Shown here: in pieces, positions 9,686 through 18,183 of the stretch
How the letters are laid out: the number at the start of each line of letters is the position of its first letter
Position numbering within the stretch: the stretch's first letter is position 1
Assembly (NCBI RefSeq): GCF_042652085.1
Contig: NZ_JBHSJF010000006.1
Span: forward strand, 1,302,001 to 1,366,000
Reading direction: 5' to 3'
Source: Flaviflagellibacter deserti
GTDB taxonomy: Bacteria > Pseudomonadota > Alphaproteobacteria > Rhizobiales > Methylopilaceae
DNA length: 64,000 nucleotides
Position numbers and translations under genes: made by a program
Notes under the pieces: model-generated
Told to the model about the DNA's origin: nothing
The model's database searches: none
Seen by the model: the letters and a program-made list of their open reading frames with translations, nothing else

Positions 9686-11038
9686 ATGTTCGACAAGGTC
9701 CTCATCGCCAACCGCGGCGAGATCGCGCTCCGGGTGCTGCGCGCCTGCAAGGAGCTCGGCATTGCAACGGTCGCCGTGCATTCCACGGCCGACGCCGAAG
9801 CGATGCACGTCAAGCTCGCCGACGAGGCGGTCTGCATCGGCCCGCCGACGGCGCGCGATTCCTACCTCGCCATCCCGCAACTGCTCGCCGCCTGCGAAAT
9901 CACCGGTGCCGAGGCGGTCCATCCGGGCTACGGCTTCCTGTCGGAAAACGCCCGCTTCGCCGAGATCCTCGACGAGCACGGCATCACCTTCATCGGTCCC
10001 AAGGCCGAGCATATCCGGGTGATGGGCGACAAGATCGCCGCCAAGCAGACGGCCAAGCGCCTCGGCATTCCGGTCGTTCCGGGTTCTGATGGCGGCGTAA
10101 GCGAGGACGGCGAGGCGCGCCGCATTGCGGCCGAGATCGGCTATCCAGTCATCATCAAGGCGGCGGCCGGCGGTGGCGGACGCGGCATGAAGGTCGCGCT
10201 GACCGAAGACGATATGTCGGAAGCGCTGTCCACCGCTCGCTCGGAGGCCAAGGCCGCGTTCGGCGACGATGCGGTCTACATCGAAAAATATCTCCAGAAG
10301 CCGCGCCATATCGAGGTGCAGGTCATCGGCGACGGACGCGGCAAGGCCGTCCATCTCGGCGAGCGCGACTGCTCGCTGCAGCGTCGTCACCAGAAGGTCT
10401 GGGAAGAAGCCCCCTCGCCCGCCCTCAACTCCGAAGAGCGCGAACGCATCGGTTCGATTGTCGCGAATGCGATGGCCGATCTCGGCTATCTCGGCGTCGG
10501 AACCATCGAGTTCCTGTACGAGAACGGCGAGTTCTACTTCATCGAGATGAACACCCGCATCCAGGTGGAGCATCCGGTGACCGAGATGATCACCGGTATC
10601 GATCTCGTCAACGAGCAGATCCGGATCGCGGGCGGCGCCGAACTGTCGTTCACCCAGGACGACGTCAAGCTCAACGGTCACGCCATCGAGTGCCGCGTCA
10701 ACGCCGAAAACCCGGTCTCCTTCAGGCCCTCGCCTGGCAAGATCCTGCAATGGCACGTGCCGGGCGGGCTTGGCGTCCGCGTCGATTCCGCCGCCTATCA
10801 GGGCTACACGATCCCGCCCTATTACGACTCCCTCGCAGGTAAGCTGATTGTCCACGGCAAGACGCGCACCGAATGCCTGATGCGCCTGCGCCGCGCGCTC
10901 GACGAGTTCGTCGTCGACGGCATCGAGACGACGCTCCCGCTGTTCCGCACCCTCGTCCGCGATCCCGAGATCCAGGACGGCCAGTACGACATCCACTGGC
11001 TCGAGAAGCGCCTCGCCAACGGACTGATGGGCGAATAA
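9686..11038 (+). CDS. accC: Acetyl-CoA carboxylase, biotin carboxylase subunit
   Basis: ATP-dependent carboxylation of biotin on AccB (450 aa, standard length). The chain opens with MFDKVLIANRGEIALRVLRACKELG, of which the ANRGEIA motif is diagnostic. The glycine-rich ATP-grasp loop (AAAGGGGRGMK) lies near residue 163, with ERDCSLQRRHQK and the catalytic block EMNTRIQVEHPVTE near 287-300. It is translated right after accB, and the pair is essential. A short perfect inverted repeat (11045-11066) follows but lacks a T-run. Confidence 0.98.
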   Translation: MFDKVLIANRGEIALRVLRACKELGIATVAVHSTADAEAMHVKLADEAVCIGPPTARDSYLAIPQLLAACEITGAEAVHPGYGFLSENARFAEILDEHGITFIGPKAEHIRVMGDKIAAKQTAKRLGIPVVPGSDGGVSEDGEARRIAAEIGYPVIIKAAAGGGGRGMKVALTEDDMSEALSTARSEAKAAFGDDAVYIEKYLQKPRHIEVQVIGDGRGKAVHLGERDCSLQRRHQKVWEEAPSPALNSEERERIGSIVANAMADLGYLGVGTIEFLYENGEFYFIEMNTRIQVEHPVTEMITGIDLVNEQIRIAGGAELSFTQDDVKLNGHAIECRVNAENPVSFRPSPGKILQWHVPGGLGVRVDSAAYQGYTIPPYYDSLAGKLIVHGKTRTECLMRLRRALDEFVVDGIETTLPLFRTLVRDPEIQDGQYDIHWLEKRLANGLMGE

Positions 11039-11090
11039 CGCAGAGCCTCTCCCCTTGGGAGAGGCTTCAAAGTCCCGTACACTCCGGGAC

Positions 11091-11771
11091 ATGACACGCG
11101 TCGACGATGTCCTGGTCGAGATCACGCCGGAAGTGCTGCTGAAAGCCTATGCCTGCGGCATCTTTCCGATGGCCGAGAGCGCGCAGGACCCCGGCCTCTA
11201 CTGGATAGAGCCGGATCTCCGCGGCGTCATCCCGCTCGACGGATTCCACGTTCCCAACCGACTCGCCCGCACGGTCCGCTCGGACCGGTTCGAGATCAGG
11301 GTCGACCAGGATTTCGACGCGGTGATCTCAGCCTGCGCGGCTCCCGCTCCTGGCCGTCGGAAGACCTGGATCAACCGCCGTATCCGCAAGCTCTACAGCG
11401 ATCTTTTCGACATCGGCCATTGCCACACGATCGAGGCCTATGAGCACGGCAGGCTGGTCGGCGGTCTCTACGGCGTGCGGCTCGGTGGCGCCTTCTTCGG
11501 CGAGAGCATGTTCCACACGAGCCGCGACGCATCAAAGGTCGCGTTGGTGCATCTCGCGGCGCGCCTCGTCGCCGGGAGGTTCAACCTGCTGGATACGCAG
11601 TTCGTGACGGAGCATTTGGAAATGTTCGGCGCCGTGGAGGTGCCGCGACGCGACTATCACCACCTGCTCGAATCAGCCCTGCCCGGAAACGGCAACTTCT
11701 TTGTCTGGCCCAAGGGACAAACGATCAGCGGCGCTGAAGCGCTCGCGATACTGAAAAAGACCTCATCCTGA
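11091..11771 (+). CDS. aat: Leucyl/phenylalanyl-tRNA-protein transferase
   Basis: Adds Leu or Phe to proteins with N-terminal Arg/Lys, marking them for ClpS/ClpAP degradation (226 aa). Visible family motifs are AYACGIFPM near residue 20, WIEPDLRGVIPLDGFH, the RKTWIN segment, GGLYGVRLGGAFFGESMF and DTQFVTEHLEMFGA. The ATG at 11091 gives the standard N-terminus. It lies 52 bp after accC on the same strand and converges on the DUF2155 gene. Confidence 0.96.
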   Translation: MTRVDDVLVEITPEVLLKAYACGIFPMAESAQDPGLYWIEPDLRGVIPLDGFHVPNRLARTVRSDRFEIRVDQDFDAVISACAAPAPGRRKTWINRRIRKLYSDLFDIGHCHTIEAYEHGRLVGGLYGVRLGGAFFGESMFHTSRDASKVALVHLAARLVAGRFNLLDTQFVTEHLEMFGAVEVPRRDYHHLLESALPGNGNFFVWPKGQTISGAEALAILKKTSS

Positions 11772-11866
11772 GCCGGGCGCGCAGCGGCGGCGTCGAAGGA
11801 GCGCCAAGAGTTCCGAGTCTGCCGCCCTTCCTTCGACACGAGCCTGCGGCTCGGATGAGGACGGAT

Positions 11867-12322
11867 TTACTCTCCCAGCTTCGGTGCTTCCGGCACCGGC
11901 AGCTTCGCGCCACCAACGCAATCGGTGATCCAGACATCGTAGATCGGATGCTCGATCGCATTCAGGCCCGGGCTGTCAGCGAACATCCAGCCCGCGAAAA
12001 TCCGCTGCGTCTCGTTTTGCAGGGTGATCTCGTCGACCTCGACGAAGCCGATCGTCTCCGGCTGCTCGGTCGGCGGCCTCGTGTAACAGACGCGCGGCGT
12101 GACCTGCAGGGCTCCGAACTGCACGGTCTCGTCGATCTTGACGTCGAAATTGACGATCCTGCCGGTGACCTTGTCGAGTCCGGCGAAACGCGCCACCGGG
12201 TTCGCGATCCGGTCAACGGCGGGCCCTGGCGCAACAGGTACCTGCGCCATGGCGAAACCCGCCGTCAGCACGGCACAGAGACCGGCGATGGCGAATGCCG
12301 GACGGCGAAACAACGGGATCAC
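11867..12322 (-). CDS. DUF2155 domain secreted protein
   Basis: Small alphaproteobacterial envelope protein of unknown role (151 aa from the GTG at 12322). It has a signal peptide (about 1-26) and the DUF2155 core: VCYTRPPTEQPET, FVEVDEITLQ, RIFAGWMFADSPGLNAIEHPIYDVWI and a closing DC. Two cysteines probably pair in the periplasm. The GTG is chosen because it gives a proper signal peptide; the frame is open upstream to 12529 over unrelated residues. It follows the NDUFA12-like gene by 80 bp, an order conserved next to aat in Rhizobiales. Confidence 0.88.
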   Translation of the reverse strand: MIPLFRRPAFAIAGLCAVLTAGFAMAQVPVAPGPAVDRIANPVARFAGLDKVTGRIVNFDVKIDETVQFGALQVTPRVCYTRPPTEQPETIGFVEVDEITLQNETQRIFAGWMFADSPGLNAIEHPIYDVWITDCVGGAKLPVPEAPKLGE

Positions 12323-12402
12323 GCGGGCTTTGCCTCGGTTCAGGCGGGATGCTGCGAGATTCACTCGGAATATGGCGCGCAGACGGCAGCACGCCGCGAC
12401 AA

Positions 12403-12795
12403 TCAGCTTCCCGGCGTCCAAGCCTGATAATCTGGCGTCGACGAACGGCGCGTCCTGCCGAGGGTCGATCCCTTTGGACGATAGGCTGCCGGCGTTCCGG
12501 TCGGATTCGGCCGATGCGGCTGGAACCATTCAGGAGCCACGAAGCCTTCGTCGGCCGGCGCGATATCGGTCGTGTGGTGAATCCAGCCGTGCCAGCCGGT
12601 CGGGATCATGGTCGGCTCGGCAACGCCGTTGTAGATCACCCAGCGGCGCTCGCCGAGCGGCGCGACATTGGCTTTGTAGTAGCGATTCCCGTACTCGTCC
12701 TCGCCGACAAAAGTGCCCGCGCGCCACGTGAAGAACCGCGTGCCGATGGTCTGGCCGTTCCACCAGGTGAAAAGCTGCAGAAGGAACTGCTTCAA
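12403..12795 (-). CDS. NDUFA12-like NADH:ubiquinone oxidoreductase accessory subunit
   Basis: Homologue of mitochondrial complex I accessory subunit NDUFA12 (B17.2), found with alphaproteobacterial complex I (130 aa). Diagnostic stretches are LFTWWNGQTIGT, GTFVGEDEYGNRYY, RRWVIYNG and PTGWHGWIHHTTD. The start is TTG at 12795, with GGAGAA 8 nt before it and the family-typical KQFLLQ start. No ATG fits. The other complex I genes are not in this window. Confidence 0.9.
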   Translation of the reverse strand: MKQFLLQLFTWWNGQTIGTRFFTWRAGTFVGEDEYGNRYYKANVAPLGERRWVIYNGVAEPTMIPTGWHGWIHHTTDIAPADEGFVAPEWFQPHRPNPTGTPAAYRPKGSTLGRTRRSSTPDYQAWTPGS

Positions 12796-13002
12796 GGGAC
12801 GATTCTCCGGCGCGCGAAGGTTTGCAGGGTTTATGGCGTGACGAGCACGCCCTGTCCAGCGACCCAGCCACCGCCAAAAGATTAACGAACTGTTAATAAC
12901 CGGCAGACGAAGCCTCGGCCTTGTGGAGAAGCCCGACACCCCTCCTGTGCGAAGCAGAGAGAGCGGGACTAGCCTTCCCTGCCGGTAAGGGGTGGCGTTG
13001 GT

Positions 13003-13257
13003 ATGCGAAAGGACGATCTTCTTCCAAAGCAAATCCGTCTTATGACGGAGGACGGGCTGCAATTTGTCGCGAGCTATCGCGGCATGATAGCGCTGGCGAA
13101 GCGCCAGCAGATGCGAGGTGGCCCGTTCGCGGGCCATTGGGAGAAGGCGGCTCGGAGCGTTTCCGAGGCGATCGAAACCGATTGCGAGCGCAGCATAAAG
13201 ACGGCCGTGGCGAATTTCACGATCGCGGCCCGGACGCAGGGCTGGACGGGCGCTTGA
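13003..13257 (+). CDS. Small hypothetical protein (84 aa)
   Basis: Unrecognised cytoplasmic protein, mostly helical by composition and rich in Lys, Arg and Gln, with no signal peptide or membrane segment. A central YRGMIALAKRQQMRGG stretch and an Ala-rich C-terminal helix are the only notable parts. Ribosome binding is weak (GGTGG about 8 nt before the ATG). A strong UUCG-loop terminator 55 bp after the stop supports it being a real single-gene transcript. Confidence 0.5.
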   Translation: MRKDDLLPKQIRLMTEDGLQFVASYRGMIALAKRQQMRGGPFAGHWEKAARSVSEAIETDCERSIKTAVANFTIAARTQGWTGA

Positions 13258-13311
13258 AGCGACGCCGACTCGCGTAATGCTGTCATCGCACCTATCTATG
13301 ATTGATGCGGC

Positions 13312-13333
13312 GCGGCCCTTCGGGGCCGCTTTT
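13312..13333 (+). terminator. UUCG-tetraloop terminator
   Basis: Perfect 7-bp GC stem (13312-13318 with 13323-13329) closed by a TTCG tetraloop and followed by TTTT. It ends the transcript of the 84-aa gene and lies just upstream of the next small gene. Confidence 0.88.
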
Positions 13334-13353
13334 CATTTCAAAGGGTGCGTGAG

Positions 13354-13599
13354 ATGGCCAAGAAACCCGGCTCGAAGAGCGAATTCGTCCTGTTTAACGT
13401 CATCTACGAGGATGGCTCACAGCGATCCAATCGCCGCGTCCCGGCCGACATTCTCGGCGGCCTCGACGGCGACGAACCGGCGCGCGCGGTGATCGAACAG
13501 CAGGACCGCGAGATCGCGGATAAATCCGGTCTGGCTCCGCTTGTGATCAAGAAGCTGACGCGGGTCGGAGCGAAGGAAAAGGAAAAGATGCGCGGTTGA
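13354..13599 (+). CDS. Conserved Rhizobiales small protein (81 aa)
   Basis: Short cytoplasmic protein resembling unnamed Rhizobiales proteins; function unknown. The recognisable core is SKSEFVLFNVIYEDGSQRSN followed by RVPADILGGLDGDEPARA and EQQDREIADKSG. It ends in a basic helix. The ATG at 13354 is chosen over a GTG at 13345 because it starts the usual MAKK. It is flanked by its own terminators on both sides, so it is a one-gene unit. Confidence 0.72.
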   Translation: MAKKPGSKSEFVLFNVIYEDGSQRSNRRVPADILGGLDGDEPARAVIEQQDREIADKSGLAPLVIKKLTRVGAKEKEKMRG

Positions 13600-13610
13600 A
13601 TCGCCAATTA

Positions 13611-13637
13611 GAAAGGCCGCCATCCGGGCGGCCTTTC
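13611..13637. terminator. Terminator after the 81-aa gene
   Basis: A 12-bp stem (GAAAGGCCGCC with GGCGGCCTTTC) and a short ATCC-type loop, with T-rich sequence on the distal side. The T/A flanks allow use from either direction, so it can also serve the convergent small secreted-protein gene. Confidence 0.85.
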
Positions 13638-13668
13638 TGTTTGACGCTGGACCAATCTATTGTGCGCG

Positions 13669-13923
13669 CTAGTAGGCCGGGCGGTGCCAGAAGGAGCGCC
13701 CGTGGGTACGGTTCATGCCGTACTCGCCGTACTGGGTCGGGGCCGGACCAATGGTCGAGGAACGACCTTCGAGAACGTTCTGGGTGTTGAGGTATTCGTG
13801 GCCGGGTAGGCCTTCATCCCGGATTGCCTCCTCCGCCCTGCCATCACGATCATGGGCATAGGCAGCGGTGCCAGCGCTGAGCGCGACCAGCCCGGCCAGG
13901 GCGAGAGTACGAAAAGCCTTCAT
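13669..13923 (-). CDS. Small secreted protein (84 aa)
   Basis: Exported protein of unknown function. Signal peptide at about residues 1-23 (MKAFRTLALAGLVAL... ending AYA). The mature part is short, polar and His/Tyr/Gly-rich (for example GPAPTQYGEYGMNRTHG) without cysteines. The ATG at 13923 has GGAG 8 nt upstream. Nothing in the neighbourhood suggests a pathway. Confidence 0.7.
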   Translation of the reverse strand: MKAFRTLALAGLVALSAGTAAYAHDRDGRAEEAIRDEGLPGHEYLNTQNVLEGRSSTIGPAPTQYGEYGMNRTHGRSFWHRPAY

Positions 13924-14188
13924 GTTACTTCTCCATATTGGCGGCGTGCCTCGGATGCATCCGCCATTGGTCATCACCATGTCGGGCGGCGATGTCTGAG
14001 TGCGTCGTCCGGCTCGAATGACATGGCGCCTCAACGAGGTTCGATAAGAGCGTTGGCGGCAGATCTGGCCTGCGATTTAGGAATTAGTACCTTTGCATTA
14101 AACCTTATTGGTAAGACGAGCCGGTGGAACTGTTCCGGACCGGCCGGTCTTCCACAGCGGGCCAAAACATGCCCATTTGCGCGACGCT

Positions 14189-15337
14189 ATGAACGCGCTC
14201 TTCAGCAATCTTCCAACCACGATCTTCGAAGTCATGTCCCTGCTCGCCCGGGAGACCGGCGCGATCAATCTCGGCCAGGGATTTCCGGACGGGTCCGGGC
14301 CGGAAGACATACGTCGTGCCGCGGCCGACGCGGTCCTGAACGGCTACAACCAATATCCGCCCATGATGGGCCTGCCCGAACTGCGCACGGCTGTGGCGAA
14401 CCATTATCGACACTGGCACGGCGTCGACCTCGACCCAGTGGCCGAGGTGATGGTCACGTCGGGAGCGACCGAGGCCATCGCCGGCGCGCTCTTCGCGCTT
14501 ATCGAGCCCGGCGATGAAGTCGTGCTGTTCCAGCCGCTCTATGATGCCTATTTGCCGCTCGTGAAACGGGCCGGCGGCGTTCCGCGGCTTGTCCGCCTTG
14601 AACCGCCGCACTGGCGCTTCACCGAAGAGATGCTCACCGCCGCTTTTTCGCCGAAGACCAAGGTGGTCGTTCTCAACAATCCCCTCAATCCGACCGCGAC
14701 GGTCTTCGGTCGCGAGGATCTCGAACTCCTCTCGCGCTATTGCCAGGAGTTCGACGCCGTCGCCGTCTGCGACGAGGTCTGGGAGCATGTCGTCTTCGAC
14801 GGCCGCGAACATATTCCGATGATCGCCCTGCCCGGCATGCGCGACCGCACGGTCAAGATCGGCTCGGCAGGCAAGATATTCTCGTTGACCGGATGGAAAG
14901 TCGGCTTCGTCTGCGCCGCGCCACCACTGATGAAGTCGCTGTCGAAAGCCCACCAGTTCCTGACATTCACGACACCGCCGAACCTCCAGGCCGCCGTCGC
15001 ATACGGTCTCGACAAGGAAGATGCGTTCTTTGAGGGGATGCGCCAGGACCTCTCGCGTTCCCGCGATCGACTGGCCAGTGGCCTAAGGTCGATCGGCCTG
15101 CCGCCCCTTGAAAGTCAGGGCACATACTTCCTGAACGTCGACCTCGCTCCACTGGGACTGAATGTCGACGACGAGAGCTTCTGCAAGACGCTCGTCCACG
15201 AACGCGGCGTCGCGCTGATCCCGGTCTCCGCCTTCTATGCCGAGACTCCGGTGACAAGTGTCGTCAGAATCTGTTTCTCGAAACAGGATGCGACGCTCGA
15301 TGCCGCGATCGAGCGTCTCGCCGGGCTCGTCCGTTAG
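14189..15337 (+). CDS. PLP-dependent aminotransferase (methionine/kynurenine aminotransferase-like)
   Basis: Fold-type I aminotransferase of 382 aa, resembling YbdL-type methionine or kynurenine-oxoglutarate aminotransferases. The N-terminal ETGAINLGQGFPD motif is typical of that subgroup. Other motifs are SGATEAIAGALF, NNPLNPTATVF, the VCDEVWEHVVFD cofactor aspartate and the PLP lysine in GSAGKIFSLTGWKVGF. The ATG at 14189 starts MNALFSNLPTT. The stop overlaps by 4 bp the stop of a converging small gene. The substrate is not proven. Confidence 0.9.
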   Translation: MNALFSNLPTTIFEVMSLLARETGAINLGQGFPDGSGPEDIRRAAADAVLNGYNQYPPMMGLPELRTAVANHYRHWHGVDLDPVAEVMVTSGATEAIAGALFALIEPGDEVVLFQPLYDAYLPLVKRAGGVPRLVRLEPPHWRFTEEMLTAAFSPKTKVVVLNNPLNPTATVFGREDLELLSRYCQEFDAVAVCDEVWEHVVFDGREHIPMIALPGMRDRTVKIGSAGKIFSLTGWKVGFVCAAPPLMKSLSKAHQFLTFTTPPNLQAAVAYGLDKEDAFFEGMRQDLSRSRDRLASGLRSIGLPPLESQGTYFLNVDLAPLGLNVDDESFCKTLVHERGVALIPVSAFYAETPVTSVVRICFSKQDATLDAAIERLAGLVR

Positions 15338-15630
15338 CTGATCGAACGGCTTACATCCTTCGTCATCCCGATCTCCGCCGCGATCGTAGAGAACGAACGT
15401 GGGCAGCCCCCCGCGTTGTTCGCCGCGCGCAGATAGCGGAACGGAAAACGAATCGCCTCGATATTGGCCGGTGAAAGATCACGCGGCTTGCCTGAGGTCA
15501 TCGTGTCCTCCGCCTCGCGAAGGCAGCGATCTATCTCTTCGGACGAGATCACCCCCTTGTCCCGAAGCGTGCTCATCAGCGCGGCGACCGCCGCATAAAG
15601 GCCTTCCAGCTGCAGGTTTGCCGTATTCAT
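15334..15630 (-). CDS. Conserved hypothetical protein (98 aa)
   Basis: Cytoplasmic protein without a known domain. It opens MNTANLQLEGLYAAVAALM, followed by a KGVISSEEIDRCLREAE helix and SPANIEAIRFPFRYLRAAN. The start at 15630 avoids an upstream frame extension. No membrane segment. It overlaps the convergent aminotransferase stop by 4 bp, so both transcripts run into each other. Confidence 0.65.
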   Translation of the reverse strand: MNTANLQLEGLYAAVAALMSTLRDKGVISSEEIDRCLREAEDTMTSGKPRDLSPANIEAIRFPFRYLRAANNAGGCPRSFSTIAAEIGMTKDVSRSIS

Positions 15631-15776
15631 CACGCGTCTCCCCATGGCCGAGATCAACGTTGATCCGAAAAGCATCGTTCCAAAAGCAAAAAATCGGTCT
15701 TGGAACGGTCAGAGGCGTTCACGAATTCCAAAGAAGCTCTTGGCAATTTTCCAGAAGCGGGCATCATGGACAAGTG

Positions 15777-16055
15777 ATGAGCACAACCACGACGATCGAG
15801 CCTCTTCATCAGCGTATTCGTTCCGGTCAGGTTCGTCCCGGCGACGACCTTCGGATGGCCAAGGAACTGGGGATCGGCAAAGAAGAGCCGGCCCGCCTTG
15901 CCCTCTGCACCGAAGCTCTCGCGGGCTCCGTCCACGCCGCTCTCGATCTCTGGCGCGCTTTGATGCCCGGTCGCCCTCTTCGCATCCAGGTGACCCATAC
16001 GCCGTCGGCCCTGAAGATGTGCGCTCACCTTCTCTCCGAGCATCGCGCCCACTGA
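15777..16055 (+). CDS. Hypothetical protein (92 aa)
   Basis: Small protein with an N-terminal Thr run (MSTTTTIEP) and two helical stretches (GDDLRMAKELGIG and PARLALCTEALAG...). No domain recognised and no clear ribosome-binding site, so the start is uncertain. The frame is open far upstream, but that part does not look like protein. It may be an independent gene or a leader to the flavodoxin-like gene 66 bp downstream. Confidence 0.4.
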   Translation: MSTTTTIEPLHQRIRSGQVRPGDDLRMAKELGIGKEEPARLALCTEALAGSVHAALDLWRALMPGRPLRIQVTHTPSALKMCAHLLSEHRAH

Positions 16056-16121
16056 GTCCGGCATCCCGAATGACCTGATTGGCGGCCTCGTGCGTTGTCG
16101 TACGCACAATGCGAGGCCCGG

Positions 16122-17060
16122 ATGCTACAGCGCCTTCAAGCGACTGACGTTTTCCAAAAGCCCGAGCATGTCGAGGCACGCCCCCTTCGCGTCCTTGTCA
16201 TCGCCGGGTCGGCACGTCGGGTGAACGGTTGCCCGGGGCTCGATTCGAAGGCCCGCTTCCTGATGCAGCGAATGGCGGCCCGTCTTCCCGCCGGGTGGCA
16301 GATCGACACCGAGGATATCGGCAACCAGCATGGCAAGCCGAAGATCCAGGGGTGCAACGGCTGTGTTTCGTCTTCCATGGCGCTCTGCGTCTGGCCCTGC
16401 AACTGCTACGGCCCGAAATCCCAGAGCCAGCCAGATCTGATGTGGGATCTCGACCTCTACGGACGGCTCGCCCGCGCGGATGCCTGGGCCTTCATCGGTC
16501 CGATTTGGTGGTACGGCCCGTCCTCCAACTTCAAGGCGATGTTCGATCGCCTCGTCTGCATGAACGGCGGCAATCCGCGGCCGGATCTGATCGACAAGAA
16601 ATCGACGGCGCTTGCGCAGGCGCTGGAGCGCTCGCCGCAATGGCAGGAACTGAACCGTAATCACCTCGAAGGCCGGACGGCCGCCTTCTTCTGCTATGGC
16701 GACCGTGGCGGCGCCGATATCGGCGAAGACGGCCGGCCAAAAATCCTGAAGCACAAGGAATGGTTCGACCCGGCCAACGAGCCGCAGGATTGCGACGTTC
16801 GGGACGCCTATAAGGGTCTCGTCTGGCAGTGCCGCTATTCGGGCATCGAAGTCCCCGACGCCCTCTGGGATCATTGCGACTTTGGCGTCGGCAGGCTTTA
16901 TGCCGACGATCAGGCCGACGACGTCGTGGAGAATGACGCCAAGGGCCTCGAACACTTCGATCGATGGACCGATGCCTTCACCGCGTATGTCTTGGCCAAG
17001 GGCCCCGTGCCTGGGACTGAAGAGGCCGTGAAGCAGGCGAAGAGTACGACCAATCAGTAA
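16122..17060 (+). CDS. Flavodoxin-fold NAD(P)H-dependent oxidoreductase with cysteine cluster
   Basis: NADPH-dependent FMN reductase-like protein of 312 aa. After a 20-residue lead, RVLVIAGSARR forms the FMN phosphate loop. A cysteine cluster follows in the next loop: C78, C81, C89, C93 and C95, resembling the compact Cys motif of iron-sulfur flavoproteins. GPIWWYGPSSNFKAMFDRL is the flavin-binding segment near 140-160. ATG 16122 is chosen over an upstream TTG because GAGG lies 9 nt before it. The substrate is unknown. An EcfG-type promoter begins immediately after its stop. Confidence 0.8.
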   Translation: MLQRLQATDVFQKPEHVEARPLRVLVIAGSARRVNGCPGLDSKARFLMQRMAARLPAGWQIDTEDIGNQHGKPKIQGCNGCVSSSMALCVWPCNCYGPKSQSQPDLMWDLDLYGRLARADAWAFIGPIWWYGPSSNFKAMFDRLVCMNGGNPRPDLIDKKSTALAQALERSPQWQELNRNHLEGRTAAFFCYGDRGGADIGEDGRPKILKHKEWFDPANEPQDCDVRDAYKGLVWQCRYSGIEVPDALWDHCDFGVGRLYADDQADDVVENDAKGLEHFDRWTDAFTAYVLAKGPVPGTEEAVKQAKSTTNQ

Positions 17061-17065
17061 TGGCC

Positions 17066-17090
17066 GGAACACCGGCCGGATCAGAGCGTT
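17066..17090 (+). promoter_or_regulatory. EcfG-type general stress promoter
   Basis: GGAAC at 17066-17070, a 16-bp spacer, then CGTT at 17087-17090. This matches the alphaproteobacterial EcfG sigma factor consensus (GGAAC-N16/17-CGTT). It lies about 60 bp before the ferritin-like gene. Confidence 0.8.
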
Positions 17091-17148
17091 TCAGGCTCAG
17101 TCGCACCGAACGGCGACGCACCAATCCGCAAACGAACGGGAGCGCGCG

Positions 17149-17655
17149 ATGGGCCTGTTTTCGAAAGACATCAAGACGATGGACGACCTGTTCCTGCACA
17201 TGCTGCAGGACATCTATTATGCCGAGCAGAGGATCGAAAAGAACCTTCCGACCATGATCGAGAAGGCGACCAATTCCGAACTCAAGGCAGGCTTCGAGAA
17301 GCACCTGAAGGAAACCAGCCAGCAGATCAAACGCCTCGAAGACGTCTTCGACGCCTACGGCCATCCGGCACAGGGCACGGATTGCGAGGCGATCGACGGC
17401 ATCCTCAAGGAGGCCAAGCATGTCGCCGGTAATGTTGCCGACAAGGAAGTGCTGGACGCCGCCCTTCTCGCGTCCGCGCAGGCCGTCGAGCACTACGAAA
17501 TCACCCGCTACGGCACGCTGATCGCCTGGGCGAAGCAACTCGGCCTGACCAATCTCGTTCGCCCGCTCGAGCTCAATCTCGAAGAGGAATACAAGACCGA
17601 CAAATCGTTGACCGCGCTTGCCGAGAAGAAGCTCAACAAGAAAGCGGCCGCCTGA
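17149..17655 (+). CDS. Ferritin-like DUF892 protein (YciE/YciF family)
   Basis: Four-helix ferritin-like protein of 168 aa; the family is induced by general stress and is thought to bind a di-metal centre. Typical N-terminus TMDDLFLHMLQDIYYAEQRI with metal-ligand E/H residues, then HLKETSQQIKRLEDVF and SAQAVEHYEITRYGTLIAWA. It ends in a Lys-rich tail. An EcfG-type promoter directly upstream and a strong terminator after it define a single-gene stress transcript. Confidence 0.93.
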   Translation: MGLFSKDIKTMDDLFLHMLQDIYYAEQRIEKNLPTMIEKATNSELKAGFEKHLKETSQQIKRLEDVFDAYGHPAQGTDCEAIDGILKEAKHVAGNVADKEVLDAALLASAQAVEHYEITRYGTLIAWAKQLGLTNLVRPLELNLEEEYKTDKSLTALAEKKLNKKAAA

Positions 17656-17702
17656 ATGCTTTAGCCGGTCGTGTTTTGCGGCGGGCGACATTCTCCAGTC
17701 AT

Positions 17703-17736
17703 AGAGGGCGGCAGAGAATGCCGCCCTCTTGTTTTT
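17703..17736 (+). terminator. Terminator after the ferritin-like gene
   Basis: Perfect 11-bp stem (17703-17713 with 17719-17729), 5-nt GAGAA loop, then TGTTTTT. Confidence 0.92.
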
Positions 17737-17787
17737 GCCACATCTGTCGCGTCTATGCCGGTTTTTCCGAGACTAGGAACTTTTCTA

Positions 17788-18150
17788 ATGAAGCACCTTC
17801 TGATCGCCGCAGCGGTGGCGACCGGCACCATCGCCGCCTTTACGACCGAAAGCCCGGCGGCCAGCTATGACGGCGCCTGGAGCGTCCTGATCGTCACGCA
17901 GCAGGGCCAGTGCGATCGCGCCTACCGCTATCCGCTCACAATTAGGGACGGCGTCGTCAGCTACGGCGGCAATGCCGGCTTCAGCGTGTCCGGCCAAGTC
18001 GAAGGCACAGGCGCGGTCAAGGTCAGCGTTTCGCGCGGCAATCAGGGAGCGGACGGCACGGGCAAACTGAGCGGTAAATTCGGTACCGGCACCTGGAAGG
18101 CTCCGGCCGGCGGTTGTTCGGGCACCTGGAAGGCCGAGAAGCGCGGCTGA
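17788..18150 (+). CDS. Secreted Gly-rich protein (120 aa)
   Basis: Exported protein, unknown function, similar in style to many Rhizobiales exported proteins. Signal peptide about residues 1-23, then YDGAWSVLIVTQQGQC and a beta-rich Gly/Ser body (GVVSYGGNAGFSVSGQVEG) ending in a GTWKAPAGGCSGTWKAEKRG motif. Two cysteines could form a disulfide. The ATG at 17788 is the only start giving a clean signal peptide. It is ended by the hairpin at 18184. Confidence 0.75.
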   Translation: MKHLLIAAAVATGTIAAFTTESPAASYDGAWSVLIVTQQGQCDRAYRYPLTIRDGVVSYGGNAGFSVSGQVEGTGAVKVSVSRGNQGADGTGKLSGKFGTGTWKAPAGGCSGTWKAEKRG

Positions 18151-18183
18151 TTTCTCTTTCGGCCCCGGGCCGATTTCGTTACC

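Noticed and set aside
11045..11066. Inverted repeat CCTCTCC...GGAGAGG after accC
   Set aside because: Stem is good but there is no T-run and aat starts 25 bp later; not called a terminator.
8651..11125. 824-codon open frame on the minus strand across aroQ-accB-accC
   Set aside because: It is the antisense of three clear conserved genes. High GC keeps the reverse frame open; its residues are Arg/Asp/Gly-rich with no domain.
15654..16179. Minus-strand frames over 15.7-16.2 kb
   Set aside because: Arg-rich shadow composition. The + strand 92-aa frame is a slightly better candidate and is listed at low confidence.
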